A DNA stretch of 64,000 bases from assembly GCA_024234855.1 (NCBI GenBank), contig JACKNN010000004.1, positions 1 to 64,000 on the forward strand, in the 5' to 3' direction. The position numbers and the translations under genes are program-made. Below the pieces are notes generated by a model, which made no database searches, had not been told where the DNA came from, and saw only the letters and a list, made by a program, of their open reading frames with translations. Of this stretch, positions 53,683 through 61,273 are shown one piece after another (within the stretch, counting starts at the first letter, position 1; every line of letters starts with the position of its first letter). The stretch comes from Pseudomonadales bacterium. GTDB taxonomy: Bacteria; Pseudomonadota; Gammaproteobacteria; Pseudomonadales; Halieaceae.

Positions 53683-54855
53683 ATGATCGAGACGCGGGAT
53701 ATCGCCCCCATCTGGCAACTGGCATTCCGCGCCGGATTCCTGGCCGCCGCAGCCTTCGCGGTGCTGGCGATGGGCCGGTGGCTGAGCTGGATGCTGTGGC
53801 CGCAAACCTGGCACGGCTACATCCCGCCCAACTGGTGGCATGCCCACGAAATGATTTTTGGCTTCGCCCTGCCGGTGGTGGCCGGCTTCCTGTTAACGGC
53901 GGTTGCGACCTGGACCAGCCTGCCCGCCACCCGCGGCTGGCGGCTGCAATTGCTGTTTGGAATGTGGCTGGTGGCGCGCCTGGTGCTGTGGCTGGCGCCC
54001 CAGTGGCGCCTTGTGGCCTGGGTGGCGGAAATGGTGTTTATCGCGATCATCAGCATCGAACTCGGCGCGCGGGTCTGGGCCCGGCGCCAGTGGCGCAACA
54101 TGCTGTTCCTGCCGGTACTGCTGGTACTGATGCTGCTCGATTCGGCCAGTTACCTGTGCCTGGAGGAGCCCACAACGGCTACCCGGCTCCACTTCGGGGC
54201 AGTGTGGATGATCACCGTTTTCATTGTGATCATCGGCGGCAGGGTTACCCCGTTGTTTACCAGCAACCGCCTGGGGCTCAAGCTGCCGCCACAGCCGCTG
54301 TGGCTGGACACCCTGGCGATAGGCAGCATCATTGCCATCGGCCTGGTATCGGCCTTTGTTCCGCAGGAGGGCATCGCCCCCTGGCTGGCGGCCCTGTGCC
54401 TGGCCTCCGGCGCCCTGCACTTTTACCGGATGGCGCGCTGGCGGGGATGGAAGACGCTCAAAGTGCCGCTGCTGTGGTCCATGCACCTGAGCTACCTGTG
54501 CATCCCCCTGGCGCTGCTGGGTCTCGCCCTGGCCGGCCAGGACCCGGTGGCCAACAAGAATGTCATCCACCTGCTGGGAATAGGCACCATCGGCGGGATG
54601 ATACTCGCCATGATGTCCCGGGTGTCACTGGGCCATACCGGGCGTCCCCTGGAGTTGCCGCGCCCCGTGGCCCTGGCCTTCGCGCTGATCATGCTGGCGG
54701 CGGTTACCCGCTCGGCCCTGCCCCTGCTCGAAGCCGGCCTGACACTGCTCTCATGGCGCGTCGCCGCATTCCTGTGGATAGCGGCATTCAGTATTTTCCT
54801 CTATCGTTACTGGCCCATACTCACCAGGCCCCGCATTGACGGCAAACCGGGCTGA
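53683..54855 (+). CDS. nnrS: NnrS family membrane protein
   Basis: 390 residues from the ATG at 53683 (MIETRDIAPIWQLAFRAGF). The frame extends 61 codons upstream but without coding character. About twelve membrane helices are predicted. Family signatures are WHAHEMIFGFALPVVAGFLLTAV, GRVTPLFTSNRLG and SLGHTGRPLELP. NnrS is a haem- and copper-containing membrane protein linked to nitric oxide stress and denitrification in proteobacteria; its exact reaction is unknown. It is 27 bp upstream of the UbiA-family gene in the same orientation, forming the leading edge of the respiratory cluster. Confidence 0.88.
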   Translation: MIETRDIAPIWQLAFRAGFLAAAAFAVLAMGRWLSWMLWPQTWHGYIPPNWWHAHEMIFGFALPVVAGFLLTAVATWTSLPATRGWRLQLLFGMWLVARLVLWLAPQWRLVAWVAEMVFIAIISIELGARVWARRQWRNMLFLPVLLVLMLLDSASYLCLEEPTTATRLHFGAVWMITVFIVIIGGRVTPLFTSNRLGLKLPPQPLWLDTLAIGSIIAIGLVSAFVPQEGIAPWLAALCLASGALHFYRMARWRGWKTLKVPLLWSMHLSYLCIPLALLGLALAGQDPVANKNVIHLLGIGTIGGMILAMMSRVSLGHTGRPLELPRPVALAFALIMLAAVTRSALPLLEAGLTLLSWRVAAFLWIAAFSIFLYRYWPILTRPRIDGKPG

Positions 54856-54882
54856 ACACAAAGCGCAAGGAAACCAGCGGTA

Positions 54883-55875
54883 ATGATCGATGTAAAAATG
54901 TGGGGCCGCGCCCTGGCCCAGATGCCCAAGCTGTCCCGGAGTGAGTGGCTGGCCATGGACCCGGTGGCCAAATGGCTGATAGCCTGCCGCGCCTCGGTGT
55001 TGTTCATGACGTTTACTGCCTCGGGCCTGGGCGGGCTTATGGCCTGGCGCGATGGCGTGTTCTCACTGGACCTGTGGCTGGCGACGGTGCTCGGGCTGAT
55101 ATTCGCCCACGCCACCAACAACCTGCTGAATGACTTTACCGACTCCCGCCGGGGTATCGACAAGGACAACTACTACCGCAACCAGTACGGCGTACACGTA
55201 CTGGAGGACGGGCTGATGAGCGAGCGCCAGTTCTGGGCGTACCTGGGCGTCACCGCCGGCATCGCGCTGCTGTTGGGAGCCTGGCTGATCACCCAGCGCA
55301 GCGGGCTGACCCTGGACCTGATGCTCGCCGGCAGCTTTTTTGTGTTGTTCTACACCTGGCCCCTGAAATACTACGGCCTGGGCGAACCGGCGGTGCTGCT
55401 GGTATGGGGCCCGCTGATGGTGGGCGGCAGTTACTATGTGCTGGCGGGCCAGTGGAGTTGGAGCGTGACCTGGCTGAGCCTGGTATTTGCCCTGGGCCCG
55501 ACCACGGTACTGTTCGGCAAGCACACCGACAAGCTGGAGGCAGACCGGGCGAAGGGGGTGCATACCCTGCCGGAGATACTCGGCGAGAGCCTGTCCCGCC
55601 GCTGTGTGGTGGCAATGATTGCGGCCCAATACCTGCTGTGCCTGGTCCTGGTCGCAACCGGCAGCTTCGGCTGGGCGCTGCTGCTGGTTTTCGCCAACCT
55701 GCCAAAATTGCCCGCCCTGTTCGCGGTTTTCAGTGCGCCCAAGCCGGCGGCGAGGCCCGAACAGTATCCCCCGGGGGTATGGCCGCTGTGGTTCTCGGCC
55801 CGGGCCTTCCTGCACACCCGGCAGTTTACCTCCCTGTTCCTTGTGGGAGTCATACTCGATACACTGCTATCGTGA
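54883..55875 (+). CDS. UbiA-family prenyltransferase (MenA-like)
   Basis: A 330-residue polytopic membrane protein. The first Asp-rich motif NNLLNDFTDSRRGID (about residues 81-95) and a second motif KHTDKLEADRAKGVHTLPEILG bind prenyl diphosphate through Mg2+. The KGVHTLPEILG ending is like MenA (1,4-dihydroxy-2-naphthoate prenyltransferase). It sits between nnrS and the NapC-like cytochrome, which oxidises membrane quinol, so it may make a special quinone for the downstream chain (inference). The other menaquinone genes are not in this window. The FNR-type site for the next operon overlaps its stop codon. Confidence 0.8.
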   Translation: MIDVKMWGRALAQMPKLSRSEWLAMDPVAKWLIACRASVLFMTFTASGLGGLMAWRDGVFSLDLWLATVLGLIFAHATNNLLNDFTDSRRGIDKDNYYRNQYGVHVLEDGLMSERQFWAYLGVTAGIALLLGAWLITQRSGLTLDLMLAGSFFVLFYTWPLKYYGLGEPAVLLVWGPLMVGGSYYVLAGQWSWSVTWLSLVFALGPTTVLFGKHTDKLEADRAKGVHTLPEILGESLSRRCVVAMIAAQYLLCLVLVATGSFGWALLLVFANLPKLPALFAVFSAPKPAARPEQYPPGVWPLWFSARAFLHTRQFTSLFLVGVILDTLLS

Positions 55876-55885
55876 TTTGTATCAA
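55872..55885. promoter_or_regulatory. FNR/ANR-type box before the electron-export operon
   Basis: GTGATTTGTATCAA matches TTGAT-N4-ATCAA at 9 of 10 positions. It overlaps the stop codon of the UbiA-family gene and is centred about 82 bp upstream of the NapC-like start codon. A TACTAA (55934-55939) could serve as the -10 element, placing the site near -67. Confidence 0.6.
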
Positions 55886-55960
55886 CCAGGGCCGGACTAA
55901 AACGCGCCAGACTGAACGGGCCTGTCGTACTAACACCAAACAAACGGGGGTTCGGATTCA

Positions 55961-56530
55961 ATGAGTGATTCAACATCTGGTGGCTGGCTGAAATCCCTGC
56001 TGCGTCCATCTCCCACCCGCTCCATCCTGGCCCTGGTGGTCATTGGTGTTGTGGTGGGCATAGGTGGTCTGCTCGCCTTTGACGCCACCCTGCACGCCAC
56101 CAGCACCGATGCATTTTGCACCAGTTGCCACGAGATGGAGATTCCGCTGGCGCAACTCGAAAAGACCAGCCACTACCAGAATGCCAGCGGCGTGACCGCC
56201 GGTTGCTCCGATTGCCACGTGCCGCGGGAATTCCTGCCCAAGATGGTGCGCAAGGTGGAAGCGGCGCGGGAAGTGTGGGGTACCATCACGGGGGTGATCG
56301 ACACCCCCGAGAAATACGCGGCGCACGCTGCGGCCATGAAAGAGCGGGAGATAAACCGGCTGAAGGCCAACGACTCACAGGAGTGTCGCAACTGCCACGA
56401 TGCCGAGCGCATGTTGCTGGCCGTGCAGGGCAAAATGGCCCAGAGGATGCACCGCAAGATGCTCAGCAACGACAAAACCTGCATCGATTGTCACACCGGC
56501 ATCGCCCACCCGGAAAATTCAGGCGACTGA
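55961..56530 (+). CDS. NapC/NirT (CymA-like) tetraheme cytochrome c
   Basis: A 189-residue membrane-anchored quinol dehydrogenase. One N-terminal helix (about 21-42, ILALVVIGVVVGIGGLLAF) anchors a periplasmic domain with four CXXCH sites at Cys53, 82, 142 and 174. The C-terminal HRKMLSNDKTCIDCHTGIAHP is the NapC signature. NapC/CymA proteins take electrons from menaquinol or ubiquinol and pass them to periplasmic partners. As first gene of the operon with MtrA, MtrB and MtrC homologues it is the likely entry point of the export chain. An FNR-type box lies upstream. Confidence 0.92.
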   Translation: MSDSTSGGWLKSLLRPSPTRSILALVVIGVVVGIGGLLAFDATLHATSTDAFCTSCHEMEIPLAQLEKTSHYQNASGVTAGCSDCHVPREFLPKMVRKVEAAREVWGTITGVIDTPEKYAAHAAAMKEREINRLKANDSQECRNCHDAERMLLAVQGKMAQRMHRKMLSNDKTCIDCHTGIAHPENSGD

Positions 56531-56566
56531 CGCGCTCCCACTGGCTGCAGGTACCATGGCTTGATA

Positions 56567-58099
56567 ATGCGGCGGGTCAGCTCTGTTGCCAGCCGTTTGC
56601 TTCTGGCTGTACTGGCCGTCCGGGCCCTGGCCGGTGACGGCGACACCGCCGTGTGTGTGGCTTGCCACGACTTCGGTGCTGATTCACCAGTGCACGCGGT
56701 GCAGGCGGGCTCCCATGGCAGCAGCGATGATCCCGCCGGGGTCGCCGGTTGTTCCGCCTGCCACGGGGCCAGTACCCGGCACACCCGCGCGCCCCTGCAG
56801 GTCTCTCCCTCGGTAAGCTTCGGGCCGCGCTGGAGCGCATCCGGCAGCGACCAGGACGAACAGTGCCTGGCCTGCCACGAGGCCAACCAGGCATCGCACT
56901 GGAAAGACGCCCTGCACATGCTCAACAATCTGACCTGCGTCACCTGCCACGATATTCACACCATGCAGGACAAGGTGTTGTTCTCCGAGGAGCAGGCGAA
57001 GGTCTGTACCATCTGCCACAAGAACCAGAAAAAAGGTATTCACGGCCTGCAGATACCGGCGGACGCCAGCCCGCCCTGCAGCAGTTGCCACAATCCCCAC
57101 GACCACGAGTCGGCGCAAGCCGAGCTGCTCAGGAACGGCTCCGAGGGTTGCCGCAGCTGCCACGATCTCGAGGGCATCGACCGCGATCCGCTGGTGTCGC
57201 AGGGGGTAAAGCGGCGGCACCGGCTCATGCTCCAGCCCGACCATACCTGCCTGGATTGCCACCGGGGGATTGCCCACACCCCAACAGACGCGACCACGGC
57301 GATGACGCCCGAAGCCGTCACCCACCGGGTGGTCACCCTGTTTTACCCGGGGATGGCGAACAGCGACTGGCTATTACAAGGCCACCCCGGTTCCCAGCCC
57401 CTGCGGCAGGGCAGGAACTGCCAGCAGTGCCACCGGGGTGAAGAGGCGGGCATGGGCGAAGCCCAGGCCGGCAGGGTTGTCCCGGCGGCTCGGGAAGTGG
57501 CCGTCAGCTTCTCCAGCAACACGGATCAACTGACCGTCACCCTGACGTGGCAGGGCCCAGAAGACGATGTGGATATTGCCCTGATGTGGGATGACGGGGG
57601 CAGCGAGGCGTTCCGGCGTGGCGGATGCTTCGCCGCCTGCCACAGCGACCTGCCCGGCATGTCCGCGGATCGCGGCCAGCACACCGGTAAATACCTGTGG
57701 GCTTCACGCAGCCAGTTGCAGCGTGTCGGGCGTCCGTCCCTGGTGAGGAACGCGAACGAGTTGGCCGCGCTGAAGGCGGCGGGCGATTTCGTGGAACTGT
57801 GGCGGGTCGAGCTGGCTTCAGGCCGGATAGAAGTCGCCACGGTACTGGCCGACGTGACCTGGCAACCGGGCAACTTGATTCAGATCAACAAGAGTTACGG
57901 GCAGGGGCAATGGACTGTGGCCATGACCGCCCCCATGAATAATACTGGGCTGTCGAAACCTTTTACTCTGGGCGGAAAGTACACTTTTGGTGTAGCCTTG
58001 CACGGAGCCGGTAATCCCGGCGGCAAGCACTGGGTGTCACTGCCGATGACCCTGAGTTTCGACGGCGACGAAACCGACTTCAAGGTGGAGCAACAATAA
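56567..58099 (+). CDS. Chimeric multiheme cytochrome: MtrA-like + NapC-like heme + EB_dh-type domain
   Basis: 510 residues from the ATG at 56567, with a signal peptide (SRLLLAVLAVRALA-G). Nine CXXCH sites lie at Cys30, 62, 100, 124, 147, 171, 195, 228 and 285. Residues 30-200 parallel the MtrA protein downstream (HAVQAGSH...CSACHGASTRH...VSFGPRW against HAIANTAH...CTACHGASTAH...VSFGPQW). Residues 219-238 (HRLMLQPDHTCLDCHRGIAH) parallel the last heme site of the NapC-like protein. Residues about 300-500 form a beta-rich domain like the haem-binding subunit of ethylbenzene dehydrogenase, with GGCFAACHSDLPGM (a CX3CH site plus Met). It should be periplasmic, between NapC and MtrA. I know no named family with this exact layout. 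Confidence 0.8.
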   Translation: MRRVSSVASRLLLAVLAVRALAGDGDTAVCVACHDFGADSPVHAVQAGSHGSSDDPAGVAGCSACHGASTRHTRAPLQVSPSVSFGPRWSASGSDQDEQCLACHEANQASHWKDALHMLNNLTCVTCHDIHTMQDKVLFSEEQAKVCTICHKNQKKGIHGLQIPADASPPCSSCHNPHDHESAQAELLRNGSEGCRSCHDLEGIDRDPLVSQGVKRRHRLMLQPDHTCLDCHRGIAHTPTDATTAMTPEAVTHRVVTLFYPGMANSDWLLQGHPGSQPLRQGRNCQQCHRGEEAGMGEAQAGRVVPAAREVAVSFSSNTDQLTVTLTWQGPEDDVDIALMWDDGGSEAFRRGGCFAACHSDLPGMSADRGQHTGKYLWASRSQLQRVGRPSLVRNANELAALKAAGDFVELWRVELASGRIEVATVLADVTWQPGNLIQINKSYGQGQWTVAMTAPMNNTGLSKPFTLGGKYTFGVALHGAGNPGGKHWVSLPMTLSFDGDETDFKVEQQ

Positions 58100-58102
58100 A
58101 AA

Positions 58103-58993
58103 ATGGCTGGAAACCGCCGTACAATTGTCATCCTGTGCTGTGGGCTCGCGCTAGCCCTCGTGGCCATATTCACGCGTGCAGAGGAAACCGGGGCCGGCTG
58201 CCTGGACTGTCATGCCGAGGATGATGCACCGATACATGCCATAGCCAATACGGCGCATGGAGCGCTGGCGGGTGGGGGTGCCGAAAGCTGTACCGCCTGT
58301 CACGGCGCCAGCACTGCGCATGACCGCCGACCGAAAAAGAACCCGCCCGATGTAAGTTTCGGTCCCCAGTGGCCCTCGGACCCCCAGGTGCGCAACGCGA
58401 GCTGCCAGACCTGTCACGACAGTGGCGACCAGCTGCTCTGGGCCGGCAGCGGGCACCAGCAGGAAAACCTGAGCTGTGACAGCTGCCATACCGCACACCA
58501 GCAAAAAGACCTCGTACTCGGCAAACAGGAATCGGAGAAGATCTGCCTGGACTGCCATACCAGGGTGCGCTCCGAACTGCACCTGCCCTCGCGCCACCCT
58601 ATCGCCGAAGGCAAGACCGCCTGCACCGACTGCCACAACCCCCACGGCGGACTGGGTCACGCGGCCCTGCGCGAGGTATCGGTCAACGACAACTGTTTCA
58701 GCTGCCATGCTGACAAGCGCGGCCCCTTCCTGTGGGAACACCCGCCCGCGGCGGAAGATTGCACCCTGTGCCACAAACCCCACGGCTCGGTCAATGAGCC
58801 CCTGCTGACCGCAAGGGGACCGGCCCTGTGCCAGCAGTGTCACGCCACCGCCTTCCACCCCAGCCAGCCCTATGGCAGCGAGGGCCTGCCCGGCGGCACA
58901 GCCAACCAGAATTTGCTGGGTAAGAACTGTCTCAACTGTCACAGCCAGATTCATGGATCCAACCATCCGTCGGGAGCGCGCTTGACACGATGA
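58103..58993 (+). CDS. mtrA: MtrA/DmsE-type decaheme cytochrome c
   Basis: A 296-residue periplasmic decaheme protein with signal peptide (IVILCCGLALALVAIFTRA). Ten CXXCH sites occur at Cys33, 63, 101, 125, 148, 174, 198, 220, 243 and 276, the number and spacing of MtrA/DmsE. MtrA inserts into the MtrB barrel and forms a heme wire across the outer membrane. It starts 3 bp after the chimeric gene and its end overlaps the MtrB start by 4 bp, so the three are tightly coupled. Whether the terminal acceptor is a mineral, DMSO or another species cannot be told from MtrA alone. Confidence 0.93.
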   Translation: MAGNRRTIVILCCGLALALVAIFTRAEETGAGCLDCHAEDDAPIHAIANTAHGALAGGGAESCTACHGASTAHDRRPKKNPPDVSFGPQWPSDPQVRNASCQTCHDSGDQLLWAGSGHQQENLSCDSCHTAHQQKDLVLGKQESEKICLDCHTRVRSELHLPSRHPIAEGKTACTDCHNPHGGLGHAALREVSVNDNCFSCHADKRGPFLWEHPPAAEDCTLCHKPHGSVNEPLLTARGPALCQQCHATAFHPSQPYGSEGLPGGTANQNLLGKNCLNCHSQIHGSNHPSGARLTR

Positions 58994-61254
58994 AGAGCAT
59001 GAACCGCCTTCCCTGCCAATTGAGCGTCGCCAGCAGTCTGGTTCTGCTGGCCTGCGGCGTCGTGGCGCAGGAGGCCGATACCTACACGCCGCTGGGGCTG
59101 CTGAATCGCCCCCCGCTGAAAACTGCCTGGCAGGACGGCTCCAGCGGTACCGCCCAACTGGGCGTCGGCTACACCAGTGACGATAACTACACCTTCGGCG
59201 AATACAACGGTCTCAACAAGGAAGGCGCCTCGCTGATCGGCAACCTGCAATGGCAGGATTACAACCGGGGCGACAGCTACCTGCAGGGCTACGTCTCCAA
59301 CCTGGGGCTGGATACCCGGGAGGGGGAACTCACCTGGGGCAAGCCCGGCCGATTCTCCGTCACCGCCGGCTATGACTCGCAACTGCAGGTATCCAACGAC
59401 GAGGGCCGCACCCCTTTCACCGGTGGCTCCCGGCTCAAACTCCCCGAGGACTGGCTGAGCGGCCTGACTACCTCCGACTGGGCTACCCTGAACCAGTCGC
59501 TGCACGGTTTTGACCAGCAGCTGAAACGCGAGCGCGTATATGCCGACCTGGATTACAGCATCAATGAACACTGGAGCGTCAACACGGGCCTGTCCTACGA
59601 GGAAAAGCAGGGTGACGCCGACATCGGAGCCGGCATATACCGAGACGGCAGCTCCGCCGATGCGGTGCTGATGCAGCAACCCATCGACTATCGCACCACT
59701 GAACTCGACCTGGGCCTGGCTTACAGCGACCGCCGCCTGAACCTGGCCGGTGCGCTGACCTACTCCGACTTCGACAACCAGGACGATGTGCTGACCTGGC
59801 AAAACCCCTACAGCTCCTACGGCCCCGATGTGCGCTACCCCGACGGCACAGGCGGCCTGGGGCTGGCGCCCGACAACGACCAGGTCGGCGGCCGGATCAC
59901 CGGCCAGTACCTGTTCTCCAATACCCTGCGCCTGCAGGTGGATGGCAGCTATGCGGTGGCCTCGCAGAACCAGGACTACCTGGATTACAGTGTCAATCCG
60001 CTGCTGCTTGTCGATGTGCCCGTGCCGCGTGGTGACTATGGCGGCGATGTGGAGAACAGCACCTTTAACTCCCGCCTGTTGATGAACCCACTGCCGAAAC
60101 TCAGCGCGGAGATTTACTACAAGTACCGCAACAGGGATTACAACGCCGACCGCGACGGCTACCAGTACATCCGCGGCGACGGCGGGGACCAGCCCGGCAG
60201 CGCCTTCACGGTTTACAATACCAATCACGATTACCGCTCTGAGACCCCGGGCTTCGAACTCGGCTATCGCCTGCCCCTGCGCAGCCGCCTGAGTTTCGAT
60301 TACGAATACGAGAAAGTGACCCGGGAGAACGCCCCGGTGGAGCACACCGAGCAGGACCGCTACACCCTGGCTTATCGCATCCAGCCATGGTCGAGCTTTA
60401 GCGCCAGGCTGGAAGTGAGTTACGCCGATCGGGCGGCGGATACCTATGAATGGGCGCAAAACTACTACGCGCTGCTGGATACCGAACTGATCAACGCCAC
60501 CCCCGATACCCAGCGTTACATCTCCCATCCCGAGCTGATGAAATTCTATATGGCCAACCGGGACCAGTGGCGGACCAGGGCGGATTTCAGCTTTCTACCC
60601 ACTGACCGGTGGAATCTCAACCTGAACCTGCAGTGGACGGACAATGACTACAACGCGAGCGACCTGGGCCTGACCAGTGACGAGTCGTATCGCAGCTTTC
60701 TCAGCGCCAGCTATGTTGCCAGCGAGGCCCTTTCGGCAAGCCTGTACGCCGGCTATGACTACTACAAGAGCGACCAGACCAGCCGCGCATTCGCGGGTGG
60801 CCCGGAGCAGAACGCGTTCGAAGTATACCCGCCGCTGCCCCAGGCCAGCGATCCCGCCCGCGACTGGGACAGCGATGCGGAGGATACCAGTATCACTGTG
60901 GGCGCCAGCCTGGAGTGGCAGGTGAACGCGGACCTGGCGCTCAGCTTCGATTACAGTTATGTCGACACCCGCGGCGAGCAGGACCTGAGCACCGATCCCA
61001 GCAGCACCCTGGTGGCGTCAGACCTGCCCTCGGTTAACACCAGGCTCAACCACGTGCAGGCCAGTGCAAGCTGGCGTATGCAGGACAACCTGTTCCTGCA
61101 ACTCGATTACCAGTTCTACGACTACAAAAGCGACGACTGGGCCTGGAACGGGGTACAGCCGGATACCATCGGCAAGGTGCTGACCTTCGGCCAGGGCAAT
61201 CCGAACGAACAGATCAATTATGTGGGCGCCTCAGTGATTTATCACTGGGAATAA
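58990..61254 (+). CDS. mtrB: MtrB/PioB-type outer membrane beta-barrel
   Basis: A 754-residue exported protein with signal peptide (LSVASSLVLLACGVVAQ). The rest is a long series of amphipathic strands rich in Tyr, Asp, Asn and Ser, typically alternating in 9-11 residue strands (SFDYEYEKVTRENAP, LSFDYSYVDTRGEQD), ending YVGASVIYHWE with an aromatic-rich final strand. The early GLLNRPPLKTAWQDGSS and length fit decaheme-associated MtrB/PioB porins. It sheaths MtrA in the outer membrane. Cysteines occur only in the signal region, so the N-terminal CXXC reported for Shewanella MtrB is missing. The ATG overlaps the mtrA stop. Confidence 0.92.
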   Translation: MKSMNRLPCQLSVASSLVLLACGVVAQEADTYTPLGLLNRPPLKTAWQDGSSGTAQLGVGYTSDDNYTFGEYNGLNKEGASLIGNLQWQDYNRGDSYLQGYVSNLGLDTREGELTWGKPGRFSVTAGYDSQLQVSNDEGRTPFTGGSRLKLPEDWLSGLTTSDWATLNQSLHGFDQQLKRERVYADLDYSINEHWSVNTGLSYEEKQGDADIGAGIYRDGSSADAVLMQQPIDYRTTELDLGLAYSDRRLNLAGALTYSDFDNQDDVLTWQNPYSSYGPDVRYPDGTGGLGLAPDNDQVGGRITGQYLFSNTLRLQVDGSYAVASQNQDYLDYSVNPLLLVDVPVPRGDYGGDVENSTFNSRLLMNPLPKLSAEIYYKYRNRDYNADRDGYQYIRGDGGDQPGSAFTVYNTNHDYRSETPGFELGYRLPLRSRLSFDYEYEKVTRENAPVEHTEQDRYTLAYRIQPWSSFSARLEVSYADRAADTYEWAQNYYALLDTELINATPDTQRYISHPELMKFYMANRDQWRTRADFSFLPTDRWNLNLNLQWTDNDYNASDLGLTSDESYRSFLSASYVASEALSASLYAGYDYYKSDQTSRAFAGGPEQNAFEVYPPLPQASDPARDWDSDAEDTSITVGASLEWQVNADLALSFDYSYVDTRGEQDLSTDPSSTLVASDLPSVNTRLNHVQASASWRMQDNLFLQLDYQFYDYKSDDWAWNGVQPDTIGKVLTFGQGNPNEQINYVGASVIYHWE

Positions 61255-61273
61255 ACCCGGGAGAAAAGAGACC

